Assembly (NCBI RefSeq): GCF_004362715.1
Contig: NZ_SNYC01000007.1
Coordinates: 310,001-374,000, forward strand
Source: Pedobacter metabolipauper
GTDB taxonomy: Bacteria; Bacteroidota; Bacteroidia; Sphingobacteriales; Sphingobacteriaceae
Length of the DNA stretch: 64,000 nt
Direction: 5' to 3'
Below the pieces are notes generated by a model. That model saw only the letters and a list, made by a program, of their open reading frames with translations. It was not told where the DNA came from and did not search any database. Numbering within the stretch: the first letter of the stretch is position 1; each line of letters begins with the position of its first letter. A program made the position numbers and the translations under genes. Of the stretch, positions 7,395-16,673 are shown piece after piece.

Positions 7395-8594
7395 ATGCCA
7401 TCAAACCACAAACTAGAAAAAGAGCAATTCCTCAAGATCCTGTCTAAGTACAGGGCTGGTACGGCTACTCCGGAAGAGAAACAATTCCTTGATGCATATA
7501 ATAACTCATTTGATGCCAGGGAGAATGTTCTCGAAAATATGAATGCCGATGATAAAGAGAAATTAAAAAGCAGTATTCGTAATCAAATTATGGCAGACGT
7601 TAAGAAAGACCAGGAAAATGATTCATTGAAAAGCCGTTCATATCTTGCCAAGCCAATAAATATAAAATCAAATGGTAAAGGATTTGGTAACACCCCGGTC
7701 TTTAACAGCATCTCGTTGATCCGATTAATCAGTGCAGCAGCCTGCCTGGTTGTTGTTTCTTTCGCAGCTTATTTATTTATAAACAAGGGAGCAGTTAATA
7801 GCGCGCTTGATAATGCCAGTGCCAGAAATTCTTTGCCCATTACACCAGGAGTAAATAAAGCCATATTTACTATGGCAAACGGTTCAAAGGTGGTCCTCGA
7901 TGATGAAAAAGATGAACAGCTTATTTATCAGATGATGGATTCTGTAAATGAACCAACTGAAGCTTATAATTCTGTGGTAACCCCCAGAGGAACCCAGTAC
8001 AAACTTACCTTGCCCGATGGTACAAAAGTTTGGCTTAATTCGGCATCTTCCATCCGTTTCCCATCCTCCTTTACCGGGGCTCAACGCCGGGTAGAGATGA
8101 CAGGAGAGGTGTATTTTGAAGTTGCAAAGAAAGCACAGCCATTTATTGTACAAACAGAAATTCAGCAGGTAGAGGTGTTGGGAACTCATTTTAATATCAA
8201 CGCTTATTCGGATGAGGCTGAAATAAAAACCACTTTGCTGGAAGGAAGTGTAAAGGTAAGTGGGCCGGATCAAAAAGCAAATATTCTTAAACCAGGTCAG
8301 CAGTCGGCAATTACCCTTTCAGGATATTTTAAAGGAATTACGGAAGTAGACGTAGAAATGGTTGTTGCCTGGAAAAATGGCTATTTCAAGTTTAACCGGC
8401 AGGACCTTAAAACGGTGATGCGGCAGATTTCCAGGTGGTATGATGTTGAGGTTGAATACTCAGGAACAATACCTGAAGATGAATATGTAGGGAAGATTAA
8501 ACGAAGCGAAGATGTATCTGATGTATTAAATGTACTCCGTTTAAGTAAGCTGAACTTTACGGTGGAAGGGCGGAAGATCATTGTGAAAAATTGA
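7395..8594 (+). CDS. FecR family anti-sigma factor
   Basis: Read from the ATG at 7395 (a GTG at 7359 is in frame but adds 12 poor residues), the protein is 399 residues. The N-terminal cytoplasmic sigma-binding region includes KILSKYRAGTATPEEKQFLD. A membrane helix lies near 112-132 (LIRLISAAACLVVVSFAAYL). The periplasmic FecR domain follows (about 195-290), with TPRGTQYKLTLPDGTKVWLN and EVLGTHFNINAY. The C-terminal DUF4974 domain has FKFNRQDLKTVMRQISRWYD. Full length and intact. It pairs with the sigma factor at 6706 and receives the transport signal from the SusC protein at 8770 through that protein's N-terminal STN domain. Confidence 0.95.
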   Translation: MPSNHKLEKEQFLKILSKYRAGTATPEEKQFLDAYNNSFDARENVLENMNADDKEKLKSSIRNQIMADVKKDQENDSLKSRSYLAKPINIKSNGKGFGNTPVFNSISLIRLISAAACLVVVSFAAYLFINKGAVNSALDNASARNSLPITPGVNKAIFTMANGSKVVLDDEKDEQLIYQMMDSVNEPTEAYNSVVTPRGTQYKLTLPDGTKVWLNSASSIRFPSSFTGAQRRVEMTGEVYFEVAKKAQPFIVQTEIQQVEVLGTHFNINAYSDEAEIKTTLLEGSVKVSGPDQKANILKPGQQSAITLSGYFKGITEVDVEMVVAWKNGYFKFNRQDLKTVMRQISRWYDVEVEYSGTIPEDEYVGKIKRSEDVSDVLNVLRLSKLNFTVEGRKIIVKN

Positions 8595-8769
8595 ATTAAC
8601 AGATCCAATTAACTTAAAAAAATAAATTATGAAAGCATAGCTACCAGCCCTAACAATCCTTATAAAAACCGGAAGTGCTACGAACACCCCCGGCTATATC
8701 CCCATAGGGGAGCAGGATTACAAAATCTCTTGACAGAAATCTATTATTTAATCCAAACAGAACAAAAGT
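8595..8769 (+). promoter_or_regulatory. SusC leader with short frame and hairpin
   Basis: Between FecR and SusC lie a four-codon frame, ATGAAAGCATAG (8629-8640), and a hairpin at 8669-8693: CCGG/CCGG and GTG/CAC helices separated by an AA/CC internal loop. A second small hairpin CCCC-ata-GGGG sits at 8700-8710. The other sigma/FecR/SusC locus has a similar leader (26947-27064), which suggests a shared 5' UTR device for setting SusC level. No T-run follows the hairpin, so it is not a simple terminator. Confidence 0.4.
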
Positions 8770-11700
8770 ATGCAATTAAATTCTTATGGTAAAATGTCGT
8801 TTAAAACGCCTTTTTTATCATTTAAAACGTTTCTAATTATGAAACTAACAGCTGTATTCCTATTGGTTACCTGCCTCCAGCTTAGTGCAAAGGTGTATTC
8901 CCAAAATATCAGTTTATCGGGTAAGAATATCTCTTTTGAGCAGGTGCTTAGCAGCATAGAAAAGCAAAGCGGGTATTACCTTTTTTATAAGTACAATGAA
9001 ATAAGGAATGCGAAACCAGTGAACATTGATTTTAAGAATGTCACTGTAGTTCAGGCATTGGAGCAAAGCTTTAAAGATCAGCCGTTCGATTTCGTGATTG
9101 ATAATAAAACCATCATCATCACCAAAAAGGGAAGTAAGAAAGAAATATCCAGGGTTGTATTTGTGGATATCAAAGGAAAAGTGACCGACGAAAAAGGCGA
9201 GCCTATGGTTGGTGCTACGGTTAAGGTAAAAGGCCGTGATCTGGGTGCAGTTACCGATTCAAAAGGAGAGTTCAGCATCAGCAACATCGACGATAGTGCC
9301 ATATTGATCATTTCTTATTTGGGATTTGTATCGCAAGAAGTACCAGCAAGTTCAAAATCCGGCTTTACGATCATCCTTAAAGAAGAACAGCATAACCTGG
9401 ATCAGATTGTTGTGATCGGATATGGGGCTGTTAAAAAGCAGGATCTATCGGCAGCAGTTTCTACTGTTCCAGACATGCAGCAGATTAAAAACAGACCGGT
9501 GTTAAGCGTACAGAGCATGATCCAGGGTAAGGTTCCTGGTGTAACGGCAGTAAGTAATGGCGGGCACCCAAACAGTGCACCCAGCTTAACCATTAGGGGT
9601 ATGGGTTCAAGAAGCGGTGAAAGTGTATTGTATGTTGTGGATGGTGTACCAAATGCACCTTATAACCCGGCAGATGTAGAATCGATCACCATCCTTAAAG
9701 ATGCGGCTTCGGCAGCAATTTACGGAGCCTTTGCAGGTTCATCAGGTGTGGTATTGATTACGACCAAACAAGCAGCAGCAGGGAAGACCTATATTGAATA
9801 TTCTGGTTTTACCGGTACAAAAACAGCATGGAAATTGCCTAAAGCCTTAACTGCTGAAGAAGAGGCGAGGGTATCTAACCTTGCCTATACCAATGCGGGT
9901 CTTAATCCATTGGATGGATGGGATGCAGCAAAGAACCCATATGCACAGGTTAACCGCACGGATTGGGTAGACGAGATTTTCCGCACAGGCATCATTCAGC
10001 GTCACAATGTGAGCATCAATGGTGGTACGGAAGATTTTAAGACTTTATTGCAGGGCCGTTATGAGCGTGAAGAAGGTACATTGTTAAACACATATAATGA
10101 AAACCTGTCGCTTCGTTTTAACACCAGCTATACCTTTAACAAACACTTAAAAATAAGCCAGAACTTATTTTGGAATAACAACGACAATAGGGGTACAACC
10201 ACATCCGGTGGATATAGCGGTACCATTCTTTCGGCTATTTACATGCCAAGCTCTGCAACACCTTATTATGCAGATGGAACCTTTGGTGGTGTAGGACCAA
10301 GAGATTCCCAATATTTAGGGATCCATGGCGATGCCATTAACCCGGTTGCTACCTTATTAAGAAACAAGCCTTTTAATAAAAGCAGTGATCTTCAATCGGC
10401 AACAGAATTAAATGTAACGGATATTGTTAAAGGATTAAGTTTCCTTTCCAGGTTCTCGTACAGACAGAATAGCAACCTGTATAAAAACTTTGAGCCATTA
10501 AGAACAGAACCAGGTAAACCGGTAAGCCAGAATTATTTGTCTTATTCTACCGGTCGTGGTTACCAGTGGATCTGGGAAAATACCCTGAATTACAGTCGCC
10601 AGTTTAACGGGCATTCCATTGGTGCAATGGCATCCATGACTTCGCAGGAAGAGGGAGCACGTGGCTTCAGTGCAAGGGCACAAGGCTTTGTTAATGAAGA
10701 AGAATGGGCCCAGTTCTTTCAAAATGCTGCGGTATTCAGTGCAGACCGCCCTGGAGACAGCGACTGGAAAGACCGTAACAACTCTTATGTTGCCCGTTTG
10801 TCATACAGCTATTCTGATCGTTATTTCCTTACGGGAAGTTACCGGTATGATATTGCAGGAAGGCTTCCTGAAGGCAATCGTGCCAAAGGATTGCCGGGTG
10901 TAACGGCAGCATGGAAACTAAGTTCAGAACCATTCTTTAAAGTTGAAGGAATAGACCTGTTGAAATTTAGGGCCAGTTGGGGTAAGATCGGTAACTTAGG
11001 GTCTATTGGCCGTTATTACGGATATTCCACACTAAGCGGTAACAATACCTACCAAATTGGTGATGGTGCACCTCAAAGCCAAACCCTGTATATTGACAGC
11101 CGTAAAAACCTGGATCTTTCCTGGGAGACTTCCAGACAGACAGATATTGGTGTTGACATCAGCATCTTAAAATCAAGACTGAACGTTACTGCAGATTACT
11201 TTGATAAATTAACCTACGATCTGATCAAACAACAGGATAGTGAATGGCCAAATACTTATGGATTAGGCAGACCATTCATCAACCAGGGAGAGATCAGCAA
11301 TAAAGGCCTTGAATTCTCTGCTTCATGGAAGGATAAAGCAGGAGACTTTACCTATGAATTTGGCGGAAACTTCGCTACATTAAAAAACAGGATCCAGATC
11401 ATCGACAATAACCCTTTATCTTATTGGGGAGATGGAGACAGCTGGAGAGGTGTTTTAAGTCCGTACCGCTCCACTGTTGGTCAGCCTTTGTATTCGTACT
11501 GGTTAATCCGTACAGCAGGTATTTTCCAGTCGGATGCTGAAGCAACGGCTTATGCAAAGGACGGAAAAGCGATTCAGCCAAATGCTAAAGCAGGTGATCT
11601 TAAGTTTGTAGATTTAAACAATGATGGTCTGATTGATGACAAGGACCGCGAATACAGAGGCAGTGCATTTCCAAAGATCACTTATGGATTTACAACCAAC

Positions 11701-12144
11701 CTAAACTATAAGAACTTTGATTTTAGCTTGTTCCTGCAAGGTGTGGCTGGTGTAAAGCTATTCCATGCATTTAAAGAATCTACACTTAACGGTGCAGAAC
11801 AAGGATACAATAGATGGAACAAGATCCTTGATGCCTGGTCTCCGGAAAATCCAGGAGGTACCATTCCACGGATCCGTGCAAATGACCCGAATAAAAACTT
11901 CCAGCAGCCTTCAGACTTTTTCCTGGAGAATGGCGACTATTTAAGGATTAAGAACGTATTGTTGGGATATACTTTCAAAAAAATGCCATGGAATACCAAT
12001 CTGAGAATCTTCTTTAGCGGAGATAACCTGCTAACGGTAACCAAATATTCAGGTATGGACCCGGAAGTAGGCGGTATTGGTTTTGATGGCGGACAGTTCC
12101 CGGTTTCACGCACGTATTCATTGGGTTTAAATCTTAAATTCTAA
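8770..12144 (+). CDS. SusC/RagA-type TonB-dependent outer-membrane transporter with STN domain
   Basis: A TonB-dependent receptor of 1124 residues from 8770; an internal ATG at 8839 gives 1101 residues and places the signal peptide (MKLTAVFLLVTCLQLSAKVY) at the very start, so it may be the true one. Domains in order: signal, STN domain (~45-120, ISLSGKNISFEQVLSSIEKQ), carboxypeptidase-regulatory-like Ig domain (~130-210, VDIKGKVTDEKGEPMVGATV), TonB plug (~225-340, with SVLYVVDGVPN and VESITILKDAASAAIYG), and the C-terminal barrel ending SRTYSLGLNLKF. The STN domain marks it as a transducer that signals to the FecR upstream. It forms a transport complex with the SusD protein at 12195; the downstream phosphodiesterase-phosphatase hints at a phosphorylated substrate. 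Confidence 0.95.
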   Translation: MQLNSYGKMSFKTPFLSFKTFLIMKLTAVFLLVTCLQLSAKVYSQNISLSGKNISFEQVLSSIEKQSGYYLFYKYNEIRNAKPVNIDFKNVTVVQALEQSFKDQPFDFVIDNKTIIITKKGSKKEISRVVFVDIKGKVTDEKGEPMVGATVKVKGRDLGAVTDSKGEFSISNIDDSAILIISYLGFVSQEVPASSKSGFTIILKEEQHNLDQIVVIGYGAVKKQDLSAAVSTVPDMQQIKNRPVLSVQSMIQGKVPGVTAVSNGGHPNSAPSLTIRGMGSRSGESVLYVVDGVPNAPYNPADVESITILKDAASAAIYGAFAGSSGVVLITTKQAAAGKTYIEYSGFTGTKTAWKLPKALTAEEEARVSNLAYTNAGLNPLDGWDAAKNPYAQVNRTDWVDEIFRTGIIQRHNVSINGGTEDFKTLLQGRYEREEGTLLNTYNENLSLRFNTSYTFNKHLKISQNLFWNNNDNRGTTTSGGYSGTILSAIYMPSSATPYYADGTFGGVGPRDSQYLGIHGDAINPVATLLRNKPFNKSSDLQSATELNVTDIVKGLSFLSRFSYRQNSNLYKNFEPLRTEPGKPVSQNYLSYSTGRGYQWIWENTLNYSRQFNGHSIGAMASMTSQEEGARGFSARAQGFVNEEEWAQFFQNAAVFSADRPGDSDWKDRNNSYVARLSYSYSDRYFLTGSYRYDIAGRLPEGNRAKGLPGVTAAWKLSSEPFFKVEGIDLLKFRASWGKIGNLGSIGRYYGYSTLSGNNTYQIGDGAPQSQTLYIDSRKNLDLSWETSRQTDIGVDISILKSRLNVTADYFDKLTYDLIKQQDSEWPNTYGLGRPFINQGEISNKGLEFSASWKDKAGDFTYEFGGNFATLKNRIQIIDNNPLSYWGDGDSWRGVLSPYRSTVGQPLYSYWLIRTAGIFQSDAEATAYAKDGKAIQPNAKAGDLKFVDLNNDGLIDDKDREYRGSAFPKITYGFTTNLNYKNFDFSLFLQGVAGVKLFHAFKESTLNGAEQGYNRWNKILDAWSPENPGGTIPRIRANDPNKNFQQPSDFFLENGDYLRIKNVLLGYTFKKMPWNTNLRIFFSGDNLLTVTKYSGMDPEVGGIGFDGGQFPVSRTYSLGLNLKF

Positions 12145-12194
12145 AACAGGTTTTAGTTAACAATCATATCGAGAGATCTTAAGAAATAATTATT

Positions 12195-13787
12195 ATGAAA
12201 TTAAAATATATACTGGCACTATTGCCATTTATTGCCGGACTAAACAGCTGTAAAGAATCGTGGGTTGATACCAAGCCAAATGGAGCCCCAACGGATGCTT
12301 ATTTTTGGAAAACTGAAGAAGATATTCAAAAAGCTGTGGCTACCATTTATGTGCCAATGCGGTATGAGTCTACCTGGGGCAGGGATTTGTTTTGGGTGCA
12401 AAATGCAAGTGACGATCTAATTGTTGGCCGTGTTAAGGCAGATGGAGAAAACATCAAGAACTTTATCCCCAGCGGAAGAGAGGGTTATTTAACTGGTGGA
12501 TGGAATGATCTGTATTGGATGATGAACAAAGCCAATCAGGTGATTGCAAATGTACCTAAAGTAGCCACTGTTTCAGATGCGGTAAAAAACCGGGCAATGG
12601 GTGAGGCGTATTTCATCCGCGGGTTTGCTCATTTCTGGCTTGCCTACGTTTGGGGACATAAAAACCAGGGTGTTCCATTTGATATGCCGGAGAATCCGGA
12701 ATATGAAAAACGTATGCCGCCACAGCTTCCTTCAGTAACTGATAATTATGCGCAGGTGATCAGTGATATGCAAAAGGCTGCAGACCTGCTTCCATTCTTT
12801 GAAACTTACGGAGCAGCAGATCGCGGCCGTGCGCATAAAGCAGCAGCATGGGGTTACATGGTAAAAGCGTATGCCTATTGGGCACAATACGATCAAACAA
12901 AATGGGAGCAGATCCCGGCGCTTGCAGACAAGATCAAAAACGAGGGTAAACGTGCATTAATTATTGGTAAAGCTACTTCGGAGCTTAATTACCGTTCTGT
13001 GTTTACCGTTGAAAACAACTGGAGTTCAGAATATATTTGGTCGGTAACATCTGGTATCCAGGGAGGATCTGAATTTCCGGGTGTAATTCTGGAGAATAAA
13101 GGATGGGGAATTTATAACGGATGGGGATATTTCCAGCCCACTGCAGAGCTTTATGATGAGTATGAAGCAAATGACCCAAGAAGAGAAGTAACCATCTTAA
13201 AGTTTGGTGATAAGTTTACCTTTTTTGGTGTTGAGCGTACTTACAACTCAACCAACAGCTTGTCGGGGTTTCAGATCAATAAATATATGGAGCCTTTTAG
13301 TTATGGAACAGGTGGAAGTGCGGGTACGAACAATATGGTCAATCCGAACGGTGATTATCCAACCACACGCCTCAATTTGCCTTTAATGCGCTATTCTGAG
13401 ATCTTATTATTTAAGGCCGAAGCACTGATCCAGCTTGGAAGAAATGGAGAAGCAGAAGCACCTCTAAATGAAGTACGGGCAAGGGTTGGTTTGGGCGGAA
13501 TTTCGAATCCAACATTGGCTAACCTTAAACATGAAAGACGTGTAGAGCTTGCCTGTGAATGGACAGACCGTTTTGCAGATTTAAAAAGATGGGGTGATTT
13601 TGCAAAGATCAACGCTCCGTTACATGGCCGTATCCATCAAAATAAAACGGATTCCAACTCACCATATACCATTCAGGTAATTTGGCCTGCGCGTAATTTT
13701 GACCCAAATAAACACATGGCATGGCCAATTAGCCCGGACGAAATCAGTAGAAGTAATAATACGTATAAACAAACTCCTGGTTGGTAA
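12195..13787 (+). CDS. SusD/RagB-type surface lipoprotein
   Basis: A 530-residue SusD family protein with a lipoprotein signal (LLPFIAGLNSCKES, Cys at residue 19). The SusD-like N-terminal part and TPR helices are visible (AMGEAYFIRGFAHFWLAYVW), and the RagB/SusD C-terminal domain includes LPLMRYSEILLFKAEALIQL, RARVGLGG and the HERRVELACEWTDRFADLKR block, ending in PISPDEISRSNNTYKQTPGW. These are the usual hallmarks. It lids the SusC barrel encoded 50 bp upstream and binds the substrate on the cell surface. Ligand unknown; the next gene suggests a phosphodiester or phosphomonoester compound. Confidence 0.95.
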   Translation: MKLKYILALLPFIAGLNSCKESWVDTKPNGAPTDAYFWKTEEDIQKAVATIYVPMRYESTWGRDLFWVQNASDDLIVGRVKADGENIKNFIPSGREGYLTGGWNDLYWMMNKANQVIANVPKVATVSDAVKNRAMGEAYFIRGFAHFWLAYVWGHKNQGVPFDMPENPEYEKRMPPQLPSVTDNYAQVISDMQKAADLLPFFETYGAADRGRAHKAAAWGYMVKAYAYWAQYDQTKWEQIPALADKIKNEGKRALIIGKATSELNYRSVFTVENNWSSEYIWSVTSGIQGGSEFPGVILENKGWGIYNGWGYFQPTAELYDEYEANDPRREVTILKFGDKFTFFGVERTYNSTNSLSGFQINKYMEPFSYGTGGSAGTNNMVNPNGDYPTTRLNLPLMRYSEILLFKAEALIQLGRNGEAEAPLNEVRARVGLGGISNPTLANLKHERRVELACEWTDRFADLKRWGDFAKINAPLHGRIHQNKTDSNSPYTIQVIWPARNFDPNKHMAWPISPDEISRSNNTYKQTPGW

Positions 13788-13836
13788 ATTTGGCCTGATG
13801 TGCTGTAAATTGCATAACAATAAATAAATATAATTG

Positions 13837-15693
13837 ATGAAGTACTTAGTAATCATTGCATTCTCAACGCTCTCAACGCTCTTAATGCTTAACCTGTCTG
13901 CAAATGCACAGGTTAAGCGTACAGAGAATTCTGGTCATAGTCACAATGACTATAACCAGAATTTTCCTTTTTTTATGGCTTATTATGCAGGTATGGGTTC
14001 TGTGGAAGCCGATGTTTTTATAAAAAATGGTAAACTGCTGGTAGCACACAACGAAGAGGATACAGATCCGGATAAAACCCTGGAAAGTCTTTATTTGTTA
14101 CCTATAGCAAAACTATTCAAACAGAATCAAGGTCATATCTATACAGATACCAGTAAAAAAATGCAGCTTGTTATTGATATTAAAGCCAATCATAAAGATG
14201 TGCTGGCCGTGCTGATTAATGAGTTAAAGCCTAATCTGGCTGTTTTTAATCCAAAGCTAAATAAAAATGCCGTCCGTATCGTGATCAGCGGCGATGTTCC
14301 TCCGGCAGTAAACTTTAAAGATTTTCCAGATTATATTTATTTTGACGGTCGCCCGGATAAAATCTATACACCAGAACAGCTTGGCAGGATTGCAATGATC
14401 AGTGATGACATTAGCAGCTATGTAGTTTGGAATGGTAAAGGAACACCAACACCTCCAGATCGTAAAGCACTGGTTGAGGTAATTGGTAAAGCGCACAGTT
14501 TAAATAAACCGTTTCGTTTTTGGGCTACGAAAGATAATCCGAATACCTGGAAAGAATTGGAACACCTTGGTGCAGACTGGATCGGCACCGATCATCCTCA
14601 AAAATTAAATGAGTTTTACAGCACCAGGGACAGACTGGAATACATCAATCCTTTAGGCTATAAACCATACGAGCCAAGCTATAAGCGTGATGGCAGTACC
14701 GGAAATATCAGGAATGTGATCTTACTTATTGGCGATGGAATGGGGCTGGCACAGATCCAGGCAGGTCTTAGCAGTAATTTTGGAACTTCAAACCTATCGA
14801 AGATCAGATATATCGGTTTGTCGCGTACAGAAGCAATGAATTCTGATTTTACGGATTCTGCGGCAGGGGCTACCGCAATGGCCAGCGGTGAAAAGACAAA
14901 CAACAGGTATATTGGTGTTGATATTGATGGTAGGCCCATGGGTGCTCTTCCTGATACCTTAGCCGCATTTGGAATGAAGAGTGGAATTATCAGTAGCGGC
15001 GACATTACAGATGCCACTCCGGCCGCATTTTATGCGCACCAGATTGAGCGTTCGATGTCGCAGGAGATTGCCGCAGATCTTGCAAACAGTCATGTAGATA
15101 TCCTGGTAGGTTCTAACCGCAAAAGCTTTGTGGCCAATAAAGACAAAACCTTAATGAGCAGGCTTACAAACAATGGCTTTAGCTATTCTAAAACCCTGGA
15201 AGAATTTAAAATTGCTAAATCAGGTAAACAGCTGGTTCTACTAGACGATTCAGCAACCAGAAGGGTGTTGGACGGCCGGGGTGAAATGCTAAAAACATCT
15301 TTATTGAAAACCATTGAATTGCTTTCGGCAAACAAAGCGGGATTCTTTATCATGGCAGAGGGTGCACAAATTGACCATGGAGGCCATGCCAATGATTTGC
15401 CATTTGCAGTGACCGAGCAGCATGATTTTGATAGATTGGTTGGCGAAGCACTTAAGTTTGCAGACCAAAACGGAGAGACATTAGTTATTGTAACCGCAGA
15501 TCATGAAACTGGTGGATTATCCCTATTGGATGCATCCTATAAAAAGGGGATGGTACGCGGTAATTTCAGTACGGACGACCATACCAATATTATGGTTCCG
15601 GTATTTGCCTATGGCCCTGGGGCGACTAATTTTATGGGTACGTATAATAACAACCAGATTTATTATAAGATCCTAAAAGCACTTAAAAAGTAA
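13837..15693 (+). CDS. Glycerophosphodiesterase-like / alkaline phosphatase fusion, exported
   Basis: Start taken at the ATG at 13837 (a TTG one codon upstream is in frame); 618 residues with a signal peptide ending NLSANAQ. Residues ~25-265 form a GDPD-like TIM-barrel half, with SGHSHNDYNQNFPF, GSVEADVFIKNGKLLVAHNE and WATKDNPNTWKELEHLGADW: the His, Glu-x-Asp and His positions of that fold. Residues ~290-618 are an alkaline phosphatase domain: LLIGDGMGLAQ for the first metal site, TDSAAGATAMASG with the Ser nucleophile near residue 341, GDITDATPAAFYAH, MAEGAQIDHGGHAND, VTADHETGG and a late DDHTN. All key residues seem present. It likely cleaves a phosphodiester and then releases phosphate. 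It follows SusD by 49 bp, and a terminator follows it. Repeated AACGCTCT segments lie in its signal-peptide codons (13866-13883). Confidence 0.88.
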   Translation: MKYLVIIAFSTLSTLLMLNLSANAQVKRTENSGHSHNDYNQNFPFFMAYYAGMGSVEADVFIKNGKLLVAHNEEDTDPDKTLESLYLLPIAKLFKQNQGHIYTDTSKKMQLVIDIKANHKDVLAVLINELKPNLAVFNPKLNKNAVRIVISGDVPPAVNFKDFPDYIYFDGRPDKIYTPEQLGRIAMISDDISSYVVWNGKGTPTPPDRKALVEVIGKAHSLNKPFRFWATKDNPNTWKELEHLGADWIGTDHPQKLNEFYSTRDRLEYINPLGYKPYEPSYKRDGSTGNIRNVILLIGDGMGLAQIQAGLSSNFGTSNLSKIRYIGLSRTEAMNSDFTDSAAGATAMASGEKTNNRYIGVDIDGRPMGALPDTLAAFGMKSGIISSGDITDATPAAFYAHQIERSMSQEIAADLANSHVDILVGSNRKSFVANKDKTLMSRLTNNGFSYSKTLEEFKIAKSGKQLVLLDDSATRRVLDGRGEMLKTSLLKTIELLSANKAGFFIMAEGAQIDHGGHANDLPFAVTEQHDFDRLVGEALKFADQNGETLVIVTADHETGGLSLLDASYKKGMVRGNFSTDDHTNIMVPVFAYGPGATNFMGTYNNNQIYYKILKALKK

Positions 15694-15726
15694 GTATAGA
15701 TTGTATTTATCAGTCCTATTTTTAAT

Positions 15727-15763
15727 ATCCCGGTCCTTGCATCTTTTGCGGGCCGGGATTTTT
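15727..15763 (+). terminator. Rho-independent terminator of the phosphate-ester locus
   Basis: ATCCCGGTCC and GGGCCGGGAT pair (9 of 10) around a 13-nt loop and are followed by TTTTTATT. It lies 33 bp after the stop of the fusion phosphatase gene and closes the sigma-to-phosphatase locus. Confidence 0.85.
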
Positions 15764-15840
15764 ATTATTGGGTAACGCAACAGATGACCACTTAAAGACG
15801 TTGGATAAGTAATCAGTTAAAGTTCAGGAAATGTATTGAT

Positions 15841-16491
15841 ATGAAAATTTTCACGATAACCGTTGCCTTATTCTTGTTGGGTAGTCATGCCATTTATAAA
15901 TCACCCGTTCAGGACACGATGCCTGGAGGATTTGAGAAATTTGATATGGATGATTTTACACGAAAAAGCCGTGCATCAACCCCGGGAAAAGTAAACCTGA
16001 ATGATTTTAAGACGGGCAATGGAATTCGCATTGTCAGAAAAGCAACGGCTGACGGATATAGTGAAGAGCAAATTCAAGCCCTTCCATTTTTCTATAAAAC
16101 TTCAAAGAAGTTCTATGCTTCTGGGTTTATCAAAGAAAAAGGACAGGAGTTTGGCGATTTAACCATAGATGGTAAAGGGATTAAAATCGGTAAATGGTAT
16201 TATTTCAATGAGAGCGGCAAGCTGGAAAAGGAGATTGATGAAGATAAAAAATTTGGAAAGTTCGGTTATCTCCAATTGTTGGAATTTCTTGATCTGGAAG
16301 GCGTCATAAACATCAGAAATGGTCAAAACCGCGATCATTTATTTGCCGGCTTTGAGTCAGGGACAAGTGGCAATAAGGTCTGGAATGTAAAAGTAATTAA
16401 AGCATCTGTTCCTGCAATTCAGGGTTGGGTATATAAAATTGACGGTGATACCGGTAAGGTATTGGAAAGTAAAGCACTTTCTGCAGATTAA
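15841..16491 (+). CDS. Exported protein of unknown function
   Basis: A 216-residue protein with a hydrophobic N-terminus (MKIFTITVALFLLGSHAIYK). I do not recognise the family. The mature part is mixed charged and strand-rich. It includes GIKIGKWYYFNESGKLEKEI, which resembles one MORN-like YwqK repeat (the GxWxYYxxxGxL pattern), and a C-terminal GWVYKIDGDTGKVLESKAL segment. It is preceded by a terminator at 15727 and followed by a small RNA-like unit, so it is probably monocistronic. Confidence 0.6.
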   Translation: MKIFTITVALFLLGSHAIYKSPVQDTMPGGFEKFDMDDFTRKSRASTPGKVNLNDFKTGNGIRIVRKATADGYSEEQIQALPFFYKTSKKFYASGFIKEKGQEFGDLTIDGKGIKIGKWYYFNESGKLEKEIDEDKKFGKFGYLQLLEFLDLEGVINIRNGQNRDHLFAGFESGTSGNKVWNVKVIKASVPAIQGWVYKIDGDTGKVLESKALSAD

Positions 16492-16569
16492 AAAAATTGA
16501 ATACGAGCATGAATGTATTGAATAAAATGAATGCAAAATCATTAAACTGATTTATTTACTTTTAGGTTC

Positions 16570-16614
16570 GAGAGCGTTAATAATGGGGTTCACTGGATGG
16601 TGGCCCCTTTTTTT
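16570..16614 (+). ncRNA. Small RNA-like unit S2 (GAGAGCGTTAA family)
   Basis: A TACTTTTA box (16557-16564), 5 nt, GAGAGCGTTAA (16570-16580), then a hairpin with GGGGTTCAC and GTGGCCCC arms and seven T residues (16608-16614). It lies between two plus-strand genes and may also end transcription from the upstream gene. The ~45-nt transcript is inferred. Confidence 0.62.
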
Positions 16615-16652
16615 ATGGGGCGTCAGTCTGATGGTTTTTACGCCAAAATCCT

Positions 16653-16660
16653 TATCTTTA
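16653..16660 (+). promoter_or_regulatory. Promoter -7 box (TATCTTTA)
   Basis: TATCTTTA fits the Bacteroidota TAnnTTTR box and lies 14 bp before the ATG at 16674, directly after the S2 terminator, so the OB-fold/GNAT pair probably has its own promoter with a very short leader. Confidence 0.5.
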
Positions 16661-16673
16661 ATCAAAAATTTTT

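Noticed and set aside
7884..8273. A 129-codon frame opposite the FecR gene
   Set aside because: No recognisable domain, and it lies wholly inside an intact FecR core.
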